Source of the DNA: Rhyacophila brunnea
Lineage: Eukaryota; Arthropoda; Insecta; Trichoptera; Rhyacophilidae
Direction of reading: 5' to 3'
DNA length: 64,000 nt
Assembly: GCA_022495005.1 (NCBI GenBank)
Contig: JAGYXB010001842.1
Location: 372,001-436,000 of the forward strand
Shown: piece after piece, positions 53,898 to 64,000 of the stretch
Layout of the letters: each line of letters starts with the position of its first letter
Numbering within the stretch: position 1 is the stretch's first letter
Program-made: the position numbers and the translations under genes
The notes under the pieces: generated by a model
The model's input: only the letters and a program-made list of their open reading frames with translations
Databases searched by the model: none
What the model was told of the DNA's origin: nothing

Positions 53898-55188
53898 CGA
53901 GGGTGGGTCAATAAGTCCTTAGAAAAGCCGACAGGTGGCGCGACTAGTACTGTAAGCGGTTTGTTTTCATGCAGCGGCACTACCGATTCAGTATGCTGCG
54001 AAGTTTCAATCAGATTGGTCGGATTGTTGTTTTTTATTTTCGTACATTTAAAAAAAAAAAATGCTTGTTTACAAAAATGGAGAAAATTGAGTTTAGAGCT
54101 GTTATTAAACATTTTAATATAAAAGGGTTAACAGCAAAGGAAATAAAAAATGAGTTGGCTTTAGTTCACGGCATATCTGCTCCTTCACTTGCAACTATTT
54201 TTATCTGGTTAAATGAATTTAAACGTGGTCGTACATCAACAAAGGATGAACCACGCTCAGGACGTCCTGTAGAGGTGACTACACCAGAAATGATCAATAA
54301 AATCCACGATATGGTGTTAAGTGACCGAAGATTAAAGTTGAGTGAGATAATTGAGGTTACAGTGATCTCAAAAGGTAGCGTCATTTCTATTTTACATGAC
54401 AAATTGGGCATGAAAAAAGTTTCTGCAAGATGGGTGCCGCGTTTGCTTACAGTCGACAATAAACGCAATAGGGTGGTGGCCTCTAAAGCCCTGGTGTCGC
54501 TCATGCAACGTAATTCGGATGAAATTTTTCGTCGCTTTGTGACTGTAGATGAAACATGGATACACCACTATACTCCCGAGATGAAAGAACAGTCAAAGCA
54601 GTGGATTGCGAAAGGCGAACCATGTCCAAAGAAGGCTAAAACCGTAAAATCAGCTGGTAAGATTATGGCTACTGTATTTTGGGATGCACGTGGAATTATT
54701 TTCGTTGACTATTTGGAAAAGGGAAAAACAATAACAAGGGATTATTATGCATTTTTATTGGACCAGCTAAAAAACAAAATTGAAGAAAAATGGCCTCATT
54801 TAAACAGGAAAAAAATCCTCTTTCATCAGACAATGCCCGTGTTCACACATGTTTACGATCAATGGCTAAAATTGAAGAATTGAAGTTCGAATTGGTCGAC
54901 CACCCACCGTATTCGCCAGATTTAGCCAGTGACTCTTTCCTTTTCCCAAACTTAAAAAAATGGCTAAGTGGACAACGTTTTTTTTCAAATGAAGAAGTCA
55001 TCGATCGGACAAATGCTTATTTTGAGAACCTTCCGAAAACTTATTTTTTTAAGACGGTTTAAAAAAAATTGAGAAACGTCTAACCAAGTGTATTGAGCTC
55101 CAAGGAGATTATGTTGAGAAATAAAAAAAAATACAAAAATAAAAACTGTTTTAATGCTTTTTTCTAAGGAATTATTGACCCACCCTCG
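53898..55188 (+). mobile_element. Mariner element, irritans-like, nearly complete
   Basis: TIRs CGAGGGTGGGTCAATAAGTC and inverted TTATTGACCCACCCTCG, with TA duplications at 53896-53897 and 55189-55190. 1,291 bp, typical mariner length. The only gene is the transposase at 54077-55062. Confidence 0.92.
54077..55062 (+). pseudogene. Mariner transposase, one-base deletion
   Basis: ATG at 54077 opens MEKIEFRAVIKHFNIKGLTA, with a helix-turn-helix N-terminal half. The first catalytic Asp lies in VTVDETWIHHYTPE. At the second (FHQ|DNARVH) a G is missing, shifting the frame at about 54831. The remainder, to PPYSPDLASDSFLFPNLKKW, reads in the next frame. One residue is also lost in the usual APSDFFLF block, so the D34D spacing becomes 33. 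By similarity of DETWIHHYTPE and the DYLEKGKTI block it is irritans-type. The damage is slight, implying a fairly recent copy that is inactive. Confidence 0.9.
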
Positions 55189-55190
55189 TA

Positions 55191-56204
55191 CATCAATCAT
55201 TTATCTTATTTTAAAATCGTATCTTAAATACAAAAACTTGATAGACTGACAAGTAAATACACAAACCTGAATTTATATTTAGTAAGTGTTTGAATTACGT
55301 AATATTAATTATTTAAAGGCAGAAAAGTTAGCTCGACAGTTAATATTAAATAGATTAATATGTAACATAAAAACAAAATGGAAATATTTTTTATTTTAAA
55401 CTTAATATCGATCATTGTCAGTTGATTACATTTATATGTATTCGTATTATGTTGACATGCTATTCCAACTGGGAATGATGTTTGCGAGTAGGTATTGATA
55501 CCAAATACAACCCCTCGCGAAGAGACGTTACCAATCCCATATCATAAACCTTACATAAAACAACGACTACCGTCCTGTAAAATATAATACCTAAATAGAA
55601 ACATAATGAACACGGTGCGAATGAAGATTTTCAAAAAAGTCCTTGAAATCTAAACTTACTAATTTTATTTTAAAGTAGGAAGGTGTGTAGGTATATGAAT
55701 TTAATCCATGTTTATGCAGGTACAGCTGCTGCCATACAATATGTACCTACCCAACGCCATCTTTAGATTAATAACCTACTGTTACACCCATGATTATTGG
55801 GCCTCTCCCGATAGTCTAAATTACGTAATTATCAGGTGTAACCATGTCACCTCACCTCTAGTCAACAATGGGCGTACGTACTTCCAAAATTTCTTGATTA
55901 ACTGTCAAAATAATCAACATGTACTTAGCACGTAAGAATTGTAACTAATTATAATAATAGTGTGTCAGGGAAGAATGTGATTGTGCCGAATAAAAGAGAC
56001 GAAAGCCAAAGAAATTTAATATTAAGGAGTAAGTATGTAAAAAAAAGATGGCAACACAGCTCGATATAAAAAGTCAGTCTAGGGTCGCCATTTAAAGAGG
56101 GAACATCGGCCCCACGACTCAGAGAGTAATACAAATCGAGGATAGAAGTGAAAAATGGGATACGGAGTGAAAGGCCATAGAACAGTTGTGAACGATAATA
56201 ATTA
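55191..56204. other. No gene recognised
   Basis: AT-rich. A 75-codon frame at 55708-55935 shows no motif. AAAGAGACGAAAGCC-type sequence near 56000 is unassigned. Confidence 0.4.
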
Positions 56205-57703
56205 TTAACCCTTTCAGGGGCAAATTATGAAATCTATTAGGAAAAATTTTTCTCATGACTTTTTCTTTATGCTTGGTTCGATAATCTAGAAAAATATGTG
56301 TCCTCATATGGGGACTCAGTGCATGTGAGGTTGTATTTTTTATTTGTATGCAAGTTTGTCATTTGAAATTAAAATAGAAAAAAACGTTCATGAGATATGG
56401 AGTATACTATTTATTTTTGAACATGCAAGTTAACCATTACAATTTTACATGTTTTAAGAAGGTATAATAAAAATCTAGTTTGTATGAAATGGTTCCGTAC
56501 ATTCCGGGCAAAGAGGCACATTGCATTTTTTGCAAATATATCTAGTCTTTATGGCAATTTTTTTCATGGCATCTTGTTGCATAATTTACCTTGGATTTCC
56601 CAGGGTAATGCCCTTTATTGTCAAACCTCAAATCAAATCTCGCTATGGATATTTGGCGTTTTTTGGGTGGAGTGGTTAAACACGGGCGTCCCCTATTTTT
56701 TCTGTGAATAGCTGTTTGTCCTTGGTAAATAAGTGACATCGCTACTTCACTTCAGAATTCCAAGAGATCTTTGTTACTGTTAGGGTATGCTAAGCACTAT
56801 AACAGCCAAGCATTAGCAATGGTGGCATTTAACATGTGATAAAAAATGCGCAAGTACCATCTTTTATTTTTTATTGAATGTCTGTACAAGGCAATGAAAA
56901 AATCAAGCAGGTCTACCCCATATATATATATATATATTGATTTTACCGATGCTTTCACTGCGACTCGCTGTCATATCGCTTCTTCTTTTCTAGAAGGGGA
57001 TCCGTCGATCAGGTCCTCATTCCTTTTCTGTTAAATAACTTTACAATTTTGCCTAGCTCTTCCGTCTTACCTACCGCCAGGACGCCTTTCAATTCGTCGA
57101 CATTCTCATAGATATCTGCAATTCGCAGCTGTACTCTGTGAAGTTCATATTTAGGGCATTGTAGTGCTATATGTACAATGTCCTCTAAAACATAACATTC
57201 ATCGCAGAGCTGCGATTCGCTTCTTCCCACGAGGACATCAAATCTTTTGCCTATGGTGTGCCCTGTTCTTAGCCTCAGTATTAACTTAAGCTCATTCCTC
57301 GTCAAAGGAGACTCTACAAACCAGGGCACATCCCGTGGTGATAGTAGAATAGACTTACTCCATTTCCCCTTTTCTAATGATGCCCTATGGCCTATGGTGG
57401 AAATCTATCCACATACTTTGGCACATTTTAACTACACATGGTCGTGGAACCTTGATGATTTTTTTCTCCTTGCTACTCCATCGATCGGCTTCATCTGTGG
57501 GACGTGAAGAAATTGTCAAAACAAAGTTTATGGTTCTTATGGTACAATGCTTCATACAGTCGCAAAATCACATCTCCAGTTGCACCAAATGCTGATGCAG
57601 TTGGCTTGTTTGAGTCCTCACAAAACTTAGTTACAATTTCTTCAATCTCCTTCTGGTCTATATCTATAGGTCTATATCTGTAATATCGTTCGCCGTTATT
57701 CAT
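56205..57703 (-). pseudogene. piggyBac-type transposase remnant, interrupted by a non-LTR fragment
   Basis: Minus strand: ASAFGATGDVILRLYEALYH and NHKLCFDNFFTSHR (57703-57491), an internal deletion, then IIKVPRPCVVKM, an inserted retroelement, then GVDLLDFFIALYRHSIKNKR, LRIFYHMLNATIANAWL and SEVAMSLIYQG. The zinc-binding tail DLRFDNKGHYPGK follows, with RCHEKNC (to about 56500). TTAACCCTTTCAGGGGC at 56205 is a plausible right-end TTAA and terminus. The other end is not found. Stops and deletion make it inactive. Confidence 0.75.
56918..57405 (-). pseudogene. Non-LTR retrotransposon C-terminal fragment inserted in piggyBac
   Basis: Minus strand encodes SPRDVPWFVESPLTRNELKL, LRLRTGHTIGKRFDVL, then SQLCDECYVLEDIVHIALQC and PKYELHR: the Cys-rich tail after the RNase H/RT part of I- or R1-like elements. 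The 3' end is a TATATA microsatellite at about 56918-56938, after which piggyBac resumes. Boundaries at the 57.4-kb side are approximate. Confidence 0.68.
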
Positions 57704-58123
57704 CCTGTAACAACAAAATTAAGGAGTTAAATAATAGGTAGGTACGAACATTGTTCACATATAATATGTCCACTTAAAAAATATATATAATTGTATCACA
57801 AATTCATAGCATTTTTACCAATATGAAATCTATCTGTCCTCAAATGTGCACTCTGCACATTAACGAACATTTATTACCATTCATGCTGGTGCAGATATTA
57901 TGAGGACAGATAGAAAAACAAGATTTTATGTGAAAAAGATGCAATTTTCAACAAAATTTATATAAAAGGTTATGTAATAAACATGTTAATATCATATAAA
58001 AAATACTTACTTGAGTAAAACACAATCCTCAGACAAAAAAAACGATTATTAGTTTCACACATCCAGCTTTCTGACAGATCAAGCCAAAGTTGGCTTAATA
58101 ATAGTATATTAGTGGTCTGACAT
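57704..58123. other. No gene recognised
   Basis: AT-rich. It may include the unidentified end of the piggyBac element; GTCCTCAAATGTGCAC and TATTATGAGGACAG form a weak inverted pair near 57835-57910. Confidence 0.35.
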
Positions 58124-58337
58124 CAGTGTTGCCATATTTTTCTATGCTGATTATAGTACAAAGGCGTAAAAATTATAGTATTTCTGAAAAATATATAGTA
58201 CAGGAACATTTTTCGTCTTGAATCCTTTAAAATTTTAGTATTTCGGTATATTTGGCATAAAATTATAGTATTTTACATTTTTTGCAAAATCAAAATTATA
58301 GTATTGTACTATAATTATAGTACGAATGGCATCACTG
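58124..58337. mobile_element. hAT-type MITE with perfect 8-bp duplication
   Basis: CAGTGTTGCCATATTTTTC and inverted GGCATCACTG ends, flanked by TCTGACAT on both sides (58116-58123, 58338-58345). The 214-bp interior is full of ATTATAGTA repeats. Confidence 0.85.
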
Positions 58338-59963
58338 TCTGACATGAAATGCCAATAATAAAAATACAGGGTTGGTATATTATATCATCTATCTATTGAT
58401 TTAATTAGAAGCTTCAACACTTAAACATTCATTTAGTTTGACTACTTACCCATAGATGGCTACAATTTTTGGTTTAAATATACTTTTACTATGAATGTGT
58501 CCCCTAGAAACTAAAATTAAGAGCATACAATATTTGGAAGTGTAACTAACATTACATAGTTATCTAAGAATATAAATCGACCAAAATAAAACGAGTTTCA
58601 TTTAATCCTACCATGAAACAGGAATTATACCAATTTAGTTTCATTTTTGTGAATCCCGGGTCCTACCAACATCCCGAGCTAGCCACAGGACCCGGGATAT
58701 CTCACTAGGTACTATAAGTCTGTATCATTTGGTAAATGTCCACGGAAACGCTTTTCTGACGACTAATTAGTGTTGCCAGTAATTAAAGTTAATTCATAAC
58801 ATATTAGTCTCTAAAACAGAAACATATTTATTGAAACGTCAACTTGTTATGAAATTTTAACCTCCTATCGTCGACTACAATAATACAAATTCGTATTCAT
58901 TCATTTTAAATGTACAAAATATAAAGAATGCTTCGTGAATAGATAGCCATTTAGTTAATTTATAAGATTTATAGGAATGATTAGTTTTTAAAAATTACTT
59001 TTGATGACAACTTTTTATAATAATTGACCACTTGTTCATGTCGACAGTATGATTTTGTGACTTAGATGACAATCGAACATAATATGTTATTATTATTAAA
59101 TTGATAAAATTCGTTAGGTAGGTAATATAAAGATCATTCCGGATTGATTTAACACAGTTTGTAGTTTAGAATCTCCGTTACAAAATATAAATAAAATGAA
59201 AATAAATTCTTGGTCTGACATAATAATTATAGTACCTAATGATATTGAATCGAGCTCTTTGCATAGAAAATATGGCTGGATTTTGAGATAATAAGGCCAA
59301 AAGTGGCGTCTTGTTCGCGTATGGTTACTTATGAATAATAGGTATTGATTATTAATCTATAATATACATAATTCAAGTAAACTTCTATGGTGTAAATGTC
59401 TAACATCTTAATATGAATACCTCACGATATATAAATGCCGAATTATGCTTATCAACACTTTGTCAGATTGATATTAGTCTATGGATCGTCCGAATCGGTT
59501 CGACGTTTCATGTCAAACCATTTCTGATGGTCCGAGAACGGTTTGATTTTTAGTGATACACTGAACCAAACGTCAAAATATCTCAAACCATTTCCGGTCA
59601 ACTTTCTACTCATACAATTTGTATGTTTATTGTCTATGGTTTAATTTGATTTGTTTCGTTCAGGTTGAAAGAAACGAACCTAACATTATGAATTTTACTA
59701 GGTAGTTATTTTTCTCTCTATATTATATTAATAAATAAATATATTTTTTATTTACTATAAGATGCTTATACATTATTATATTTGTGTTAAGTTTCACATA
59801 ATTTCTTCAATAATTAATGAATTAGTTAATTGGGTACGATCGGAAAAATCAAATATTTGTAATGGCAATACCGTCGAGAATGTTTATTGTCTTTGGTCAA
59901 TACCGACGCCCAGGCGTTGCAGCGTTTATTGATTAAAATTATTTGCCAATTAATATACAAACA

Positions 59964-60101
59964 ATTAATGTGAAGCGAGAACCAGATGATTTTAATATGT
60001 TTAACGCCAAAGACCAGCAATCGTTTGATGGCCAAATAATACATTCAAACTGCCCAGCAAACCAAGAGAATAATGTGCTCGAAGGCGGCTGCAATTTTAA
60101 G
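59964..60101 (+). pseudogene. Zinc-finger-family first exon without start codon (unit 4)
   Basis: The frame reads INVKREPDDFNMF at the start and GGCNFK at the end, then donor AAG|GTTAGTTTTT, phase 0. VKREPD and the donor match exon B of units 1 and 2. The position of MD is ATTAAT instead of ATGGAT, and the frame is closed upstream by a stop at 59934 with no in-frame ATG, so it cannot start translation as a first exon. Downstream exons, if any, lie beyond the window. Confidence 0.6.
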
Positions 60102-60239
60102 GTTAGTTTTTTAAACTGCTTTTATTATGATTTCTAGTTTATTTTGACGAAATGACAAATGTGAAATTATACGTCTTGATGGCACGTCTTGATGGCACGT
60201 CTATTTAAAGCGCTATGATAACAATAAAGATTTATATTA

Positions 60240-60660
60240 TATTGTAATGATTACCAGTCAATACAAGGTCCGTATCATTCGACCTCAATAACATTATTAA
60301 TGGACAACGCACCCAGTACAGTAGGTAGCTAGCGAGTAAATTCGCGCATATCGACATTCGCACATGTATAGGTAGACGTCACTTGACAAAATTTCGCAAT
60401 TTCATTATGCGATATCACGCATTGGAAATTTATAGCAATAAGTATCACCTTTATTGTAATGGCGTTAGAAGAGTGTTTCTAGTGCCAATGTTCATTTGTG
60501 CGAACGATATTGATATTAAAATATGAATTATGCCATTCGGCAGGTTCAACAAAATCATCGGGAATTTATTGTAATGGCGTTAGAACAGATTATGCCATTC
60601 GGCAGACCGGACAAAAAAGTGAGCTTAATTTTTTTTCCAGGTGTTTCGTCCATATTAATG
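60240..60660. repeat. Dispersed repeat related to 8560-8950
   Basis: TTAATGGACAACGCACCCAG, GCGATATCACGCATTGGAAA and ATGCCATTCGGCAGACC recur from the unit 1 intron, in the same plus-strand orientation although the neighbouring exons are in opposite orientation. This argues for an independent mobile repeat. Confidence 0.5.
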
Positions 60661-60909
60661 TCATTTTTCGATCTGAATAAAACAAATCAAACTAAACCAT
60701 AGACAATATACATACAAACTGTATGAGTAGAAACTACACCGGAAATGGTTTGTGATTTGACGTTTGGTTCAGTGTATCATTGAAAATCAGACCGTTCTCT
60801 GACCATCAGAAATGGTTTGACATGAAACGTCAAACCAATTCGAACGGTTCATAGATTAATGACGATCTGTCAAACGTCAGAAAAACGTTTCCGTGGACAT
60901 TCCACCAAA

Positions 60910-61473
60910 CGGTCCCAAATCCAACAAATCCAACGGTGCGATTTGATTTGTTCAATTCAGGTTGAATGATACGAACCTAATGTTTACTTTGCTCATTGGT
61001 CTAATACCTCTTTTACACGTCCATAGATATACTGTGCGCAGTAAGAAAATGTATGGAGAAACATGTATTATCCTGCAGTTGGCAAGATTGCGTGCAAGTT
61101 TGGAAGCTTCCGAATTGTGATGATTTATTACGCGCAAGTAAGATTATTTTCGATCTCCTGCGCAGTAGAGCGATAGGGGCAAACATGCCTGTAAAAAAAC
61201 GAACTAGAAGCCCGATGCTCAATTCGTACTAACGGAAAAATTGGTAAGTAACCAAAAACCATCTGGTAACTATAGACCATAGAGTTAAGGAATCCTTAAC
61301 CATAGACTACTTTTGTTATGAACACGTCCCCTTCTGTATTACCATTTACCACTGACAGCTGCTGTTAAAATAAATTCGCGTGTCTATAAAACAGTCCATA
61401 CACTCATATTCATTTAACAATTAATCTCAATGTGGATATTGTTAGTGTTAATTCGTTTGGCATGTACCTACAT
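60910..61473. other. No gene recognised; MITE scrap
   Basis: CTGCGCAGTAGAGCGATAGG and AAAAAACGAACTAGAAGCC at 61158-61212 are a fragment of the GCGTC MITE family. Otherwise unassigned. Confidence 0.4.
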
Positions 61474-61872
61474 CATGGCCCCCACATCTTGAAACGAGCC
61501 CCCAGGCTAGAATCTTTGGTGTCTCTCCTACCTATCGCTAATATTAAAATCAGTGTGACACTATATAAGCATTTTCCATATTGTATTCTAGGTAAAATTA
61601 TTCAGTGATTTTCGTATTTTAAAAACACCTACTTGAATTATGGACTTATCGAGTATTGACACACAATAATCAAAAATTGTATCGCATATCCACATATTTT
61701 AAAATGTTAATACCTTTGAAGTAAAATAGCGCCGCAGGCGACTTTTTTACCATTAGAGCTAATTTTTAATGTGCGTTTATCTTACTTATCTGGTCGATCC
61801 ATCACGCCGGGCTCCTCCTAAGCCCGGGCCCCCAGGCCAGAGCACTTTCAGCCCCCACTTGTGGGGGCCATG
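61474..61872. mobile_element. hAT-type MITE (CATGGCCCCCACA) with perfect 8-bp duplication
   Basis: CATGGCCCCCACA and inverted TGTGGGGGCCATG ends, flanked by ACCTACAT on both sides (61466-61473, 61873-61880). 399 bp, non-coding. An older inverted relative is at 38191-38573. Confidence 0.88.
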
Positions 61873-61880
61873 ACCTACAT

Positions 61881-62992
61881 GCAGAATATGCATGTACACA
61901 GTTTGCTGTTATTGCGAACAATGATGTACGCATGTTAGAATTTGCGCAAAATGCCGATAATGGACAATCTCGAAAATAGAGAACAAACATCTTTTGTTTT
62001 CGATTGAAATAATATAATACTTACGATAATATTATATTGTGAATAATTGTCAACAGTCCTTAACTCATTCATCACTCATTGGGTAGGTAGTATATTTTAT
62101 TATTATAATGTTATGAGTAGGTACAATTTCATAACATGTCGACAAAAAGCCATTGAAAAAGATTAGGTGCCTTGGTAGGTATACGATATTTTAATTACCT
62201 ATTGCGAATTAAAACTGTTGAACAACTATTAAATATCCGTGAAATTTAATACGTCACACTTTCCTTTACTTTCGTTGATTCTGTACATGTCTTATTTACC
62301 TAGTAAAACCGATTATCGAATGGAAACGTCAGTGTCAATAAATTATGAATTAACCTTTCTTATTCAGATTTAGACCTACACACCAACATTTTCTATAATC
62401 GAACATGGTAATATTAGTTTTAATCATATACATAATCATTATCATTCTATATAATCATTTGTAATATTGTAAACGACATCATCTGACATTTTAACGTCAA
62501 GTGTTACCGTATTGGAAAAAGCACGGCTCAAAAAATAACTTACATTATTCTCTAATTGCGGAGACATTAAAATACATTTTAATTAAATATTAATTGTATA
62601 TTTATAGTAAAGTTATTGAATTTATTTTGTATAGTTTTCATATTTTTGTCATCGGTCAAAAATTACAAAATAATTTACCTAAATTATGAAAAAGAGAATT
62701 TTTATATATGGTATTATTTTCAATAAAAAAAACAGAACGAAGCTATTTCAGATTCGGTAGACCATAGACAACTCGATCATAACTTTGAAAGGCTTTCTAC
62801 ATAGTGTTTTCGGCTAAAGAAATTTTAGTTATGACAGACGATTGAGCATCGCGCTCTAAGTACTCATTTTGAGCTTAACCGATTTTCAATACGACCTGTT
62901 AGGTAGTAGTATAAAATGACAACCTCTCGTCTCGCTTACTCTTGAAGAATGAGATTGGAGAGACAGTCAGCACTTTTACGTGTAAACAGTTA
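61881..62992. other. No gene recognised
   Basis: AT-rich. No frame with recognisable motif, no repeat ends found. Confidence 0.4.
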
Positions 62993-63646
62993 AGGCCCAC
63001 CCACATTGAGGTGCATATCACGGTGCTTGTCGCCTGCTGTCACGGGCTGCCGCTACGGGAAAAAAACTGTGTAATGTCATTGTTCTTGGTGTTTAAAATC
63101 TTATTAGACCGATGCCCCCATCCCGTAGCACATTTTGAACCTTTAAACGAACATTGTCAGTTGGCAAAATCTGCCGTAATCATTAACACAATAATGAACG
63201 CACTTCACGTTGAACTTCACTGCATCTGCACCTGCATGCCGTTTTGAACGGTTTTATCATATTCCACATGCCTGCACTTTTCAAATGTCAAACTGACGTT
63301 CTTTTTTGTTTTTAGCAGTTGGCACTATGTATTTTCTATGTGAATTTTTGTCTATTATCTATGATCTGCTGGCTGTGTTCTATTATCTATGAATGTCATG
63401 CCGCATGAATTTTAACGTACGCACACGTAGAAACTGTTAACATTAATTGAAATTAGCATGAATAATTAATAATAAATCAACTTACTAATACATTATAGTT
63501 GGCACTCTTCATCAGTGTCATTATTCAGTGAATTTACGAGATGGTACACGTTCTAAATATTCTGCAAAATGACGAAACCATAGACAATTTTATCGCCGTG
63601 AGTTCACGTGATAGTCCGCGACATGCACCTCAATGTGGGTGGGCCT
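62993..63646. mobile_element. TIR element (AGGCCCACCCACATTGAGG)
   Basis: AGGCCCACCCACATTGAGGT and its inverted form ACCTCAATGTGGGTGGGCCT end the 654-bp element, flanked by TA. The terminal 24 bp are a perfect inverted repeat. Internal frames are short and unrecognised. Confidence 0.75.
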
Positions 63647-63855
63647 TAGTGTGTGGCCTCAGTGACAAGCGTTCTGCACAGCGCAGCGTGCAGCGTGGAG
63701 GACAAACACATGTTACGCAATGCAGGTGGCCTTACTGGCTATGAAAAACAGCAGGAATGTTTGTGTTTGTTACAGCGCGCTGACGAGAGCGCGCGCTCAT
63801 GACAAACCAGTTTGAAATTTTAAGCGTTTAGTTCGGCGCGCAAATTATTTTCGTA

Positions 63856-63988
63856 ATGTCGTTCGAAGAAATTATTTCTGAAATACAATCTATCCCTGAA
63901 ATATGGCTGTATTCTCATCCTCTTTATAAAAATAGAGTAATAAAGGCTAAACTGTGGAGGGAATAAGCAGTAAAAGTCGGAATTGAAG
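63856..63988 (+). pseudogene. MADF-domain first exon with in-frame stop (runs to window end)
   Basis: ATG at 63856 opens MSFEEIISEIQSIPEIWLYS and HPLYKNRVIKAKLWRE, a textbook MADF start (acidic helix, P-x-x-W, YKNR, W-x-E). The next codon is TAA (63964), after which the frame continues AVKVGIEG to a donor GAAG|GTAAAT at 63988. A Leu codon TTA changed to TAA would explain it. It is either a recent pseudogene, a polymorphic null, or the MADF-like partner protein of a PIF/Harbinger element. Confidence 0.55.
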
Positions 63989-64000
63989 GTAAATATTTTT

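Larger units (their letters stand above)
58728..60909. mobile_element. Foldback-like element enclosing a zinc-finger first-exon relative
   Basis: TTTGGTAAATGTCCACGGAA at the left returns inverted as TTCCGTGGACATTCCACCAAA-like sequence at 60890-60909. A second inverted block (59463-59690 against 60665-60875; both contain TTTCATGTCAAACCATTTCT or its complement) continues it. The left arm is split by about 0.7 kb of unrelated sequence (58763-59462). The centre holds the exon-like stretch at 59964-60101. A 12-bp palindrome, TCCCGGGTCCT, lies outside at 58654-58699. Confidence 0.6.

Overview
The window looks like lepidopteran (moth or butterfly) nuclear DNA. It is AT-rich and intron-rich, peppered with the TAGGTAGGTAC-type tracts common in Lepidoptera, and dominated by insect transposon families: mariner, piggyBac, several hAT families, Helitron, PIF/Harbinger-like, RTE-like and Jockey/CR1-like non-LTR elements, a gag-only LTR element and many MITEs. 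The species assignment is inference. No rRNA gene, CRISPR array or bacterial-type operon is present.

1-26.7 kb is a cluster of C2H2 zinc-finger genes. Two tandem minus-strand copies (unit 1, about 1-9.4 kb, and unit 2, 15.3-21.0 kb) each have two alternative first exons (144 and 147 bp), one 144-bp middle exon and one large finger exon, all in phase 0. A diverged third copy starts on the plus strand at 21,984. Its three short exons are visible but no finger exon follows inside the window. A fourth first-exon relative without its start codon lies at about 60 kb on the plus strand inside an inverted-repeat element. Comparing units 1 and 2 gives empty sites that date several insertions after the duplication.

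9.4-15.2 kb, 26.7-38.6 kb and 44.4-64 kb are mainly nested transposons, with fragments of host-like domain genes: a THAP-like exon at 9,972, a frameshifted MADF gene at 12.6-13.0 kb and a MADF exon with an in-frame stop at 63,856.

38.8-44.0 kb holds what I consider the most interesting gene: a minus-strand, two-exon predicted secreted protein. Exon 1 (43,620-43,929) encodes a signal peptide and 22 uninterrupted Gly-X-Y collagen triplets. Exon 2 (39,025-39,221) encodes 12 cysteines spaced as two tandem CS-alpha-beta (defensin / X-tox-like) modules. Splice sites and phase match, there is a TATA box upstream and a polyadenylation signal downstream. A collagen-like stalk carrying two defensin-like heads is an architecture I do not recognise.

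Other notable structures are a 3.1-kb transposon whose transposase 3' end has been duplicated as long inverted arms (50.2-53.3 kb), a near-complete irritans-type mariner disabled by one missing base at its second catalytic Asp (53.9-55.2 kb), and a 60-bp-arm hairpin (41.36-41.51 kb) inside the collagen-gene intron.
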